Shown here: piece by piece, positions 21,759 to 31,400 of the stretch
Layout of the letters: each line of letters begins with the position of its first letter
Position numbering within the stretch: the stretch's first letter is position 1
From: Parelaphostrongylus tenuis
Lineage: Eukaryota > Nematoda > Chromadorea > Rhabditida > Metastrongylidae
DNA length: 64,000 bases
Assembly: GCA_019055375.1 (NCBI GenBank)
Contig: JAHQIW010000035.1
Coordinates: 124,001-188,000, forward strand
Reading direction: 5' to 3'
Translations under genes and position numbers: made by a program
The notes under the pieces: model-generated
The model's input: the letters and a program-made list of their open reading frames with translations, nothing else
Databases searched by the model: none
Told to the model about the DNA's origin: nothing

Positions 21759-22265
21759 TTTAGTCCGTTTCGATCTTGGCAGCCTAGTTCGGCCCTGAGA
21801 TTTTAGCAGCCTCTCCGTACTCGTCCTACCTGGCGCTGCCGTACCAGGGGCTCTTTTGGGTCAGGGGAATGAGGCCCATATTTGTTGCTGTTTTTGGCAT
21901 TTTCGATACCCAACGTATAGCTTGCCAGGCTCTAAACGTGGGGGCTGGGTACTCACGAGTAGCTTGCCAGTCTCTCTCGAGGAGCGGGAGGAGCTTATTT
22001 GTTGGAGGCGACTCCTAACCGCCTCCCATGTACTTCCCAGCCGCTTGATTGCAGGCTTTTGGCCGACTTGACTCGTAGAAATAGAGTTTTGTCAAGTCGG
22101 CGCTGCAGAAGCAGGGTTGCTCTCCCCTGAATCCACCTGCGTCTCTGGGAAGCACACGGTCGCTTTTGGTTCGCGTTTTATTCCCCTATCCACCACCTGG
22201 GGACGCGCCCACGTGCCCTCGCGACTAAGTGAGCGGGATCCCTCAAAGAGGGAGGTCCGTGGTTC
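21759..22265 (-). promoter_or_regulatory. RTE 5' leader, probable internal promoter region
   Basis: About 507 bases with much higher GC than the surroundings, closely matched by the leader of copy V (52150-52653). It contains a palindrome-like block with AAGTCGGC...GCCGACTT and the repeated GGGCTGGGTACTC region. Non-LTR elements of this kind are transcribed from their own 5' end, so promoter activity is expected but not shown here. Confidence 0.55.
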
Positions 22266-22834
22266 GCCAAGATACCAATGGTAAATATTTTCTTTCTGCT
22301 TTGTTCAATGAAAATGCGAAGCTACGACTAGTAATACGCTAATAAATAATAAGGAGGTTTTCTTACAAGTCATTTTTGATACACAACCTCCGCCCCGTGC
22401 TCTCCCAATCTCATGATACAACATGTGATTCGTTCTGCAGAACCTCCAATTGTAATTAGAAGTTTGAAGTTTCTCACTGTTCTTAGATCTGCCATTGCCT
22501 CGAAAATGGTTTCTTAGAGGCGAAAAACACATGAGATTAGTTGCAACTAAAAGCTTGAAGCTTTTCACTTCTTCTTAAATCTGTCAGTAGCTCGACTGGT
22601 CTCTCTATGAAGGCCACTTCAAATGCTCACTACTTAAAACACTTGACACCATTGGTCCAAAGAAGCATATTCAAATAGTAGAGGATTTTGCTTATTGATC
22701 CTTCCCACGGAGTTCTTTCTTCAACTGCAATGAACTTGATAACTACATATCAGTAATGAAAATGCAAAATGCCTTAAGAACTGTCCTTTTCAGAATGAAA
22801 TTTGCACGAGTTAACACTTTTTGTTTCAGAATTT

Positions 22835-22880
22835 GATAGCTAACGTTTTTGGCAACTTGCCTTCGTCAGAGCCTGAACGC
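22835..22880 (-). ncRNA. Hammerhead-like motif, GAAACGT class, core mutated
   Basis: Minus strand CTGACGA (22863-22869 reversed), stem II AGGCAA...TTGCC with a two-base loop, then AAAAACGTTAGC. CTGACGA is perfect but G12 is replaced by A. The same AACGTTAGC ending occurs at 31365. Confidence 0.5.
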
Positions 22881-23689
22881 GTTACATATCCTAGAGTTGA
22901 ATGACCTCCAGACGAAATTCCTTGCTCCGCGCAAATCCCATAACTTTACAAATTCTTTGCGAAGAAATTCGCGCCAGTTGCCATGCTCGAATCTAACCAT
23001 AACCATGGACGACTATCGCGAAAAGAATAAATGAATGGAAATTGTGCTGGGGTCCGCACATTCGTGAAGGCGGTCCATCTAAGTATCCACGTATGTAAGC
23101 TAGCTAAGAGTCTTTTTCATCAACCTAGTAGCTTTACTATGACCCACGTGCAGGTGATTTTGAAGGACCAACGGTACGTAAGAGACCTTCTGATCCACCC
23201 AAATGCTTCCAATGGATATGCTCCTACACAGTTGGAAAGAAAAGTCTATACATTAATAAATACTTTGAGTTAAAAGTGTTATTATGTCTGCACAAAGAGA
23301 CTGGGGATTTGTGCCGGGTTGCTTTTTAGGAAGTACTCATAACAAGGAAGACGCTAACTATGCAAAAAACCCAATGGGAGAAATGGTATTGGCTACAGAA
23401 GCTGTCTCTTGGATAGTGACTCAAGCAATAAAGAGCAAAAAAGTTTAGAAGATGAGAGATCATTTGTGAGTCCTCAAGGAAATCCGCTCACTTGGAATCA
23501 CACCTTTTGATGAAAGGCGATCACGTATTCAAGACGGCGTACTGCTCAAGTGCAGTGAGTGAGATGATTTCTATGAACTATTCATAACCGATTTCACATC
23601 ATTGTACACCTACGAAACATTGGTGTACACAGGAAGCACAACTTCTAACCTGTTCGCGGACTATTGTTAAGCTATTTCATAATTATTAT
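22881..23689. other. Region without recognised genes
   Basis: Open frames at 22849-23034 and 23031-23273 show no motif. Nothing supported. Confidence 0.35.
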
Positions 23690-24020
23690 GTGAGCCAACA
23701 TGTTATGTGGTCTGTTAATGGGCTCTTATACAGCCCTACACACGTGTTTCGACCTTACATCCTCCAGTCGAGCAGAACCTGTTGTCTTTAGTCTTGGCTA
23801 AATCTCTCGGGAGCTCCCACTCTCCCTATCAAAATAAATGTGACGACGAACGATTTTCACCGCACTGCCGTCAAGCGAAGAATCACAAGATCGGCAATTT
23901 TTGACACTCGATTGCTCTCGGTTGGTGTTTTGTGCAATAATATACCTTCATTTGTCACTCAGATAATAATTATGAGATATATCGAGATTTCAGCGTGGTC
24001 TTAATAAAACACTCGGAATA
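23690..24020. repeat. Decayed hammerhead foldback element C
   Basis: The left part (23690-23900) matches the left arm of elements A and B: GTGGTCTGTTAATGGGCTC, ACACACGTGTTTCGACC, TTGGCTAAATCTC. The right end near 23980-24010 repeats TCAGCGTGGTCTTAATAAAA as in B. On the minus strand the ribozyme (about 23732-23772) keeps GTCGAAACACGTGTG, but CTGACGA has become CTGGAGG. Old, inactive copy. Confidence 0.6.
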
Positions 24021-24153
24021 AAGGTATTGTTAAGCTGCTATGAAGATCTCGAACATTGAAAAAATATAAAATTAGATTGTGTACTACGAAAACGTATTCC
24101 ATGCTGCTCACTATTTGACTACTCAGGATTCGTCTTTGGAGGTTCGCCTTAAC

Positions 24154-24504
24154 TTAACAATTTGTTGCCAATGATGTCGTCGCCAAGAATCCTACCCTAC
24201 TCTGTGAGGACGACAGATATGTTCGAGACAACGTAATTCTTGAGTGTAAAAAACCAATGTACTTACGAACAGCACAGGCCCGTCGTTTTGAAGTAGATCG
24301 TAGAACAGTGCTTGAGGATAGGAGCAATGGCAAGTAGAAAAAGACGATTCATTTTCACAGAAGTATTCCTCGATTTGTTGAATGCGGATTCTTTCAAGGC
24401 CTGCTCTGAGTACATAATAAATCCATTCACACAAGATTCCTCTAAACCTTGCTGAATGTGGAAAATGTATTTGCAAATTCAGTTCAACAATGTCGGAGAA
24501 GGTA
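24154..24504 (-). CDS. Last two exons of an unidentified gene
   Basis: On the minus strand an acceptor CTTACTGCACAG precedes a 238-base exon (24504-24267) reading FSDIVELNLQIHFPHS, RGILCEWIYYVLRAG and EEYFCENESSF, ending LLQNDGPVLF. It is followed by a canonical donor GTAAGT. A 65-base intron (24266-24202) ends in CCTCACAG. The next exon begins in the correct phase with SRVGFLATTSLATNC and stops at 24154. Matching phase, a short nematode-sized intron and good splice sites make this a believable terminal part of a gene. I do not recognise the protein family, and upstream exons are not identified. Confidence 0.5.
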
Positions 24505-24893
24505 CTGTGCAGTAAGAGTTCGAACTGCGTTGTTATCCAAAGATGGAACCATCGTATTGCAAAAATGGGATTTTTAGAACAGCTGGGTGCCTTCTGACTC
24601 AAGAGTACGTTCATAAAAGATCTTTCAGCAGTGTTTCATACTTCCTTTTTGTAAAGTGGCCCTAAAATCAAACTTTACTGTGCAGTCACCCAGAAAAGCC
24701 ACCTCAAAGTTTGAACGATGAGTTACTGGTCAACTTACAGAGCTTAATCCTCTCTTCATTCATTATAGTGCATCGAGAAAGTCTTTCCATGAACAAAGTT
24801 GAGTGTTAGAGTCTCCATTTTCCAAGCTATAGAAGACTGAAAAGTTTAATGTTTTTACTGCTTTTTTCGAGTGTTACAATGTCTCATATATAC

Positions 24894-25115
24894 CTAAGAA
24901 AATTAAGTTGTAATCAAAAGTACGACCTCAACCAGGAGTTGAACCCGCGTTTCATCCCAGGTACGCTTTCTATCACTTCACCACAGAGGTGCATTCTTAA
25001 CGGGGTACATTCGCACCACCAATCATAGGGTGCACGAGTCCCAGGTATGAATGAAACGCGGGTTCGACTATCGTCTGAGGTCATATTGTTGCTCACCACT
25101 CAATTTTCTTAGGTA
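24894..25115. repeat. Inverted pair of tRNA-like repeats
   Basis: The left arm, read on the minus strand, gives TGGTGAAGTGATAGAAAGC and GGGTTCAACTCCTGG. The right arm on the plus strand gives ACGCGGGTTCGACTATCG and GAGGTCATATTGTTGCTCAC. Both contain AATGAAACGCGGGTTC or a close variant and end in the same AAAATTGAGTGG-type flank. It looks like two tRNA-derived SINE units head to head, related to 17322-17655. Confidence 0.6.
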
Positions 25116-27654
25116 TCTATGAAAGACCATAACACTGCGGAATTGGCAGTAAAAACACCAAAGATTTTGGGTATTACTTACCAAATATTCAGATTTTTTG
25201 AAATTGAGAGATCTACGCTATAGCGCAGCGCCGTAAAAGAAGCCTTTTTGAAGACAAGCGCATTTCAAATTCTTCAAGGTTTTCGTTTCAAATAATTGCT
25301 GTCTAATGAAAGTTCTTTGTCCAACAAAAACTTTTTTCTCCAAATTATCTGCTCAATAGCGAAAAAGTACCTGCACTTCCACAATGCCGTAAAAGGAGAT
25401 GAGAAAAAAGAGCTGGTAGTACGATATTTTCCAAATGTGTAGTTTTGGTATTGTAAAGAAGAAATTTTGACGACATTATAGAAGTTTCTCTGGTAATATT
25501 CAAACATTTGGTAGCGGCAAAACTCGATCAGATTCACTTTATGATACCAAAAACTCGCTGAGAGGATCAAACGAAAGCGAAGTACTCCCAAGCGCAAAAC
25601 ATCTTCTTTTCGTTGCTAGAACATAGTGTCAAAGTCTTCTCACAAACAATATTTTCTACTTAAATTGATATTTGATTGTAATAAAAGCCGTAAAACATTC
25701 GGTGTAAAAAAGTGGTTAGTACAAAATATGATATTTCTCTCAAAGCGCCCTGTGACATGTTCCCCTTTTACTCCCTATCAGTAAGGAGTATGTAATACTA
25801 ATGAAATGGGAGAAACGGTCAAAATATACGCATACCATTATTCGCAAAAGGCTTCAAAAGAAGGTCTGTGGGAATATATTGAAGTTTTATGGCGAGGTTT
25901 TCAAAGACTAGTCGAATGAAGACAATATCTGAATGTAACAATACACTCAAAATGAAATTATAATCTTCTTGCTGATGGAACACAGTATGGAAGTCTTTCC
26001 GAAAATTAAGCTCATCCTCAGGACAATTAGCGCTTTTTCCGACAAAAAATACGTTTATAGAGGCGCCTTTAGTATAGTCAAACCTTTTTTTTTGGTGACA
26101 AAGTTTACTTAGAATCACTGTTTTCTATATTAGTACTAGCAGATGCGCTGTAAAGGTGAAACAAAGTAAAGCAGAACGTTATCTTTTTTGTTAGCAGAAC
26201 GTACTCTAAAGTCCTTTACACAAACCAGGCTCAGTGCCAAGAAATTGAGTTTTCAAACTGCTGAATTATTACTAATGATCTAGTCGAAAGCTCTTTTGTG
26301 AAGAAAGTCGAGGATACAGAAGTACATTTCACACAATGAGACTGCATTTCGCACAAACTGTGATTAAAAGTGGAAACGTTTACAAAAACATTGCGTTTTT
26401 CTTACCCAAAATACGTTTTCATAAGTATCTCTGATAAATGTTTCATTGTAGCAATAAAGTCTACTTAAGAATCCAAAGTTACTCTTTAATACTAAAAATC
26501 CACTTTGAAGTTGATGTAACGCACTTCGAATGCAAAACGTAACCTTTTTCCGTTATTAAAACGTAGTATGAAAGTCGTTTCAGAAACCCAGCTTAATTTT
26601 AAAATAAGCACTTTTCAAGTTATCAAACGATTACAAAAACATTGTCAAGAGTAAGAAGCAGAGTAAGAGCTTCAAGCAAATGTTACAAAACAGTTGGAAA
26701 TAAGTTCGTTTTAGAGTAGTGTGGTTTTCTAGTTGAAACATAGAAAATTTTGAAAAGCCTATATCCCTTTCGGAGGCTCTTTTGTAATAGTCCATTAATC
26801 AGTAATGACAATGCCCTTTTAGCCTTTTGAGAACCAGAGTTGATAGGCAGGCGACATCGCGACGTCGCTTTCCTCGAGACGCAACGCCGTCATTATCTGT
26901 GCAAGCATGCCTGGATGTTTGCGTGCCTTCCCATAAAGCGCCAAGCTGCAACTGCTGCCCTGATAAACTTTGATGTAACACCGTAGGAAGTAAAATGACT
27001 CTTATGGTCCTCAAAGGATTGAAGTCTAGATTTACCACAAAACTGGCATTTATATTGCTCCAACTCGTTACAAGAGCAGCAAGGATGAGGACGGCAACAA
27101 AGTTGACGCTTAGGCGCAGAATTAAATGGGATCCAAGTTGCTGTCTACAGGAGGAAGATATTGCAGAAAGGAACTCGGATTAAGTGAATGAGAGAGGAAG
27201 TATGGAGTGCCAAAGTACGCTGACCTTTTGAAGATAGAGGGCGTTTTGCATAAACCACACTTTCGTTAGGTTGGTAAAATTACTATATACCAAAAGAGAT
27301 TTATCATTCTATTACGACTAGTGATCTAGTACTGTTGACAGATTTTACAACACTAATGACATTTCTGGTATGAAAATTAGCTGCGTACTTCAGTGCTCAT
27401 CACGGATTCCTGGCTTCGTGAATCAATACGTTCTAATCCTTTATAAGAGTATGTCCGTGTTTGAACTCACTTCAAAAGATTTTGCATCTTCTTTTTTTAA
27501 AATTCCAATGTGAATCGAATATTGAAAAAATATTGCTCAGTAAACATTTAGGAAACCACGGCTTCAGGATAGTTCCATCCTGCAGCGACAGTCAATGCGA
27601 TGACTATTGACTACACATATATATTCAATGATGTTCAGTAATATGCAAAAGTTT
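25116..27654. other. Long region without recognised genes
   Basis: AT-rich with many CGTAAAA and TTTTTGAA words suggesting an old dispersed repeat of unknown class. A minus-strand frame at 25819-26118 (99 residues) and the pair around 26799-27183 have no recognisable domains. Nothing I can name. Confidence 0.4.
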
Positions 27655-27745
27655 GAACGTCGGTCAGGATTTGAACCCATATTTCACCTTTTCTGGGCAA
27701 GTGCTAGCTATTGAACTCCCGACGCTCGTTCTGCCATCACTCAAT
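27655..27745 (-). repeat. tRNA-like sequence
   Basis: Minus strand: GGCAGAACGAGCGTCGGGAG, AGCTAGCACTTGCC, ATGGGTTCAAATCCTGACC. The last word is close to a B box. A related copy is at 63738-63830. No complete cloverleaf by eye, so I treat it as a SINE head or relic and not as a tRNA gene. Confidence 0.5.
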
Positions 27746-28438
27746 CTGTGACACAGTTTATTCATCTGCCAACAAGCAACGTCAGCGGTTTATTTGCTAT
27801 AGCTGTTATTATTTGTATTTGTAAGTGCTGCTATCCTTATGTAAATGTTGTACTTAGTCTGGAATGTTTGCTAGATCTTTCATAATATTTACACTTCAAG
27901 ACGGCTCTTTAGTCGCCTTCAATTTCTCTTTTCTTGGAATTCCCATATAGCCTTTGCTTTTTGATTTTGCTCAAGCTGATGAATTGTTTCAAATTAGTAG
28001 ACATTAATGTTGCTTCCAGGTGTTTTAGTCACTTTAATCAAAATTGATCTAAATCTAACGTGATTTTAAATTGACTATGATTTTCGATGAAATGGCGATA
28101 AATAACAGCATGCACGACGTGAGCGAAGCGATTAATTTACTACAGAAGGTTTTCTAAATCGAACCAGCTTAGGGTGACTTTTTAGTGTGTTGACAAACCT
28201 CGCCGAGTGTTATCGGTAATGCCTTTATAATTTCGACGATACGTGTGGATAGCATCTAACATGAAGATATTAAAAAAACTGCACGCGACTGTGTTTTTTT
28301 TATCGTATCACGATGATGATGAATGGTGACAACGATCTCCGCTCGTTGAAAGATTGAGGCGGCGGTCCCCCGACGACGCTCTACCGTATTCGTCTATCGC
28401 GCGTCGTAACAGTTTACTTCACCATCAGGCATTGAAAC
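27746..28438. other. Spacer and probable promoter/5' region of the paired-box gene
   Basis: AT-rich except for a GC-rich block at 28340-28420 (GGCGGCGGTCCCCCGACGAC), which lies directly upstream of the candidate start codon at 28439 and may be promoter or 5' untranslated sequence. No TATA or trans-splice acceptor is certain. Confidence 0.35.
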
Positions 28439-28468
28439 ATGTATCCTGTCAGTTCGCAGTTCCAACAG
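28439..28468 (+). CDS. Candidate first coding exon of the paired-box gene
   Basis: ATG at 28439 opens MYPVSSQFQQ and ends CAACAG followed by a donor GTAGTT, phase 0. It lies just downstream of a GC-rich block on the right strand and in a phase compatible with exon 2. It is short, so the call rests on context and splice signal; an additional exon in the 4-kb intron is possible. Confidence 0.42.
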
Positions 28469-31400
28469 GTAGTTTTTCTTCTGACCATTGCAATATTTAC
28501 TTGCTCTGATGTTTTAACGTTGAAAAATAATGAAATAATGAAAAACTACTGCATTACGGAGGTTTTACAATCGTTTCAAAAATTTTAGTGGAGAATGCAA
28601 TTTCGATCAACATTTCTTTGCGATTTCTTCTTCTCTCATTTCTGTCAATATAATAGATTAACGATATCTGAGCTTTGAAAACAATGGAATTTGATCTTCT
28701 TTACTATTTTAGAAAAGATTTCGGTACATAGTTGAAGGTTTTTACTCTAAAAATCTGTTTTTTTTATTCATGATTCATCTAGATCTACGTGCCTCGAATA
28801 TGTGCAGATTATAATGGACAGTTGGACTCTCGTCCTCGGAATAATGTTCCGTTTTCGCAAACAAAGGTACCAATCTATGGTATTCATAAACCAAGTTTGT
28901 AGAAATTTTGCTTTTCATACCAAAAATTTTTGGCTAAGTGGTGCAGTGCTGGGATTTCACAGCTGTATGATATATATATTTATATACATATATATATATA
29001 TATATAAAAGGATAAAGGTTAAAGCTCTCGGCGTTGATCAATCCCTGAGGGATGCGCCATGCATTTGACTGCAATATTTAACTTCGTTTTGAGGTGATTG
29101 AATGCACATCTGGTCTTTACAATGACTCGCGGTGGCCTCCCGCTGAACCGAGTCAGTGCTGCTTATCCTCCCAGAAAAGTCTGAGACCTGTCTGGTACCA
29201 ATTTACCGACCTCGGAGGGATGGATGGCTTGGTGAGCCATGAGCGCGAGATCGAATCAGTGACCTCGTTTGCGACTCAGGGCACCTCTAACCACTGCGCC
29301 ACATGCGCTCTTTATATATATATATATATATTATATTTATTTACATATATATATTCTATATGTATACATTATATATAATATATATTCTATATCTCCCTAA
29401 TCATGTAAGTCGTTTATACAATAGTACCGATAGCAGTTTCAATTATCAATTATTCGTATTACCTTGAATGTCATCCGTACTCATTGTCATCCCTATATAC
29501 CTATTGCATTGTTGATAGGAATAAGTTTCTTATTTAGAAGGAAAAACCTTCTTTTTAAAAATAAATAGAGTCTTGTCATTTCAGAATAAAGAAAAGTTGC
29601 TTTTACATGAGTTACTGATTTGGTGTCAAAAGCAGCTATTCTTCTTGACTAAATGCCTTGTACCAGATACATGCATGACCTTGTATGTTTAAATGACACT
29701 TTTTTGCTTATAGGCAACTTCATTTGCTAACTTTCGTTGAAAAAAGGAGTTAGAATGAAACATACCTCTTTCTATAGACCGCTTCTTTTATAAATTCGCT
29801 CAAAATGATATAATCTGATAAGGATATGCATGTTTTGTGCTGATTGGTCTAGTGGTCTACAAGCGCCTGTTTCGTCCTATTGGGATTCATCAGTACCACC
29901 CTCGATCGGTTGCCGTCCTTGTCAGATTAGATCATTTTGAGCGGGTTCATAAAAAGCGGTCGATAGAAGAGCTACGTTTCATTATAACAGCTACGCGCGC
30001 GATTGCTGGTCACCACAATGTCAGATAGGTACATCACCTGACTTTGGGTGATTTAATACTCACCCTCGAATCCTCATAAAAATTTATTTAACCTCAGGGG
30101 ATCGGCTGAACCAAGGGAGGGTGGCACCGATGAGTCCCAATAGGGCGAAACAGGCCCCTGTATACCACTAGACCTATCAACGCAAAACATGCATATCCTT
30201 ATTGAAGGATTTAGAATGTACACTTCTTTACCAATAGAACACCAGTTCTCTCATTCCGTCACCATGCCATTTCTTATCTTATGGTTTTACGAACCCGATT
30301 TTTTGGAGTTTCAAAGTATTTTTACACATTGATTTGCAATTTGTGGAAAACAACTTCAATGGATTTGTGTATACACATGTTTGTATGAGCGTGAGGAACA
30401 CAGCAATGAGAGATTAGCGCATGTAACGCCTTATCGCTTGTTCGTTTCTCGTCTTGGCCATTCATTTCCTTTCATTCCAAAAATTCCATCCTCCTGAGGC
30501 TATTAAGTAGGTACCGCATTTCAGTTTTAAGAACTGTTTTCAATCTACAAATTCTGGAAGCTGTTTTTGGAACGCTACTATAGGTAGCCGCTTGTTGTAA
30601 TGACGACCTGATACATCCTAAAAGCATCGTTACATGGAGCTTTACCGGAGCGGGATAGCGTTCTCAAAAAAGTACAGTCCTGGTTGAGAAATCTATCGGT
30701 TTTAAATGTATTTATTCCATACCCATAGGCTACTGTAAGTTACTATATGGATGTATAAACTATGATGCTACGAATAGAGCCGAATGCTTATTGCATCCCA
30801 AAAGGGCTGATCAAACTCGTATGGCATCGTTTGTCTTTTATACACTAACAAAGTATTGTTTTCAGACTCTTGCACGTTTACAAAGAGAAGCCACATTAGA
30901 CATTATTTGTGCATATACACTATTTAACCGTTTTGAACCGAAGTCGTAAGCCATTCAATTGCGATAGACACAAAAAACGTTTTCAAATGGTGACAACGTG
31001 CTGCATAATTGAGCGAAGGATCTAGTCATTTTCCAGCGAGTGTGATTCCCACCGTGGTCTAAGCTAGTCTTTGAATGCAGGAAAAAATTACTGATTCATT
31101 GAACCGTGTTCAGAAGAGCTCCATTTGCAATATTCTTCCGTTGGATGCATATTCTCAATCACTGAGAATGAGAGACACATTCATGGAACCAGTCTATCAC
31201 TCCCAGCATTCTACAAGCGGTAAATTTTTTCCTTGCAATCTTCTTGTTACAAATCCCAAGAGCGACTGTCTATCAACCTCGGCATGCTTCAGTAATTCTT
31301 ATTTTTTTTCTTCTTGAGAGAGCCACGAGGTGTTAAATCCAAAATTTATTCACACTATCAAACAGCTAACGTTTCGGCAGGTCGCCTTCGTCATTGCCGC

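Larger units (their letters stand above)
18910..22265 (-). mobile_element. Full-length RTE-clade retrotransposon, copy III
   Basis: A 3356-base element, bounded by the 8-base direct repeat GCCAAGAT at 18902-18909 and 22266-22273. On the minus strand it has a leader of about 507 bases (22265-21759), an endonuclease-reverse transcriptase coding region (21758-18918) and a minimal 3' end with the tail ACAGGTGATACAGGTGATC. The size, domain order, short 3' end with a microsatellite-like tail and short target duplication fit the RTE clade. Two single-base indels split the coding region into three frames; otherwise all catalytic motifs are present. It is the best reference in the window for the other five copies. 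Confidence 0.95.
29769..30210. mobile_element. Hammerhead-bearing foldback, CAGGCGCCTG class, copy 1
   Basis: An antisense unit (29769-29905) and a sense unit (about 29915-30205) are joined head to head. Each contains a hammerhead followed by CAAAACATGCATATCCTTAT. The block CAGATTAGATCATTTTGAGC with GCGGTCGATAGAAG occurs inverted at 29769-29830 and again upright at 29925-29970, so the sense half looks like a circularly permuted monomer of about 280 bases. Related copies lie at 48100-48500 and 15020-15112. No protein is encoded. It sits in intron 1 of the paired-box gene. Confidence 0.72.
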
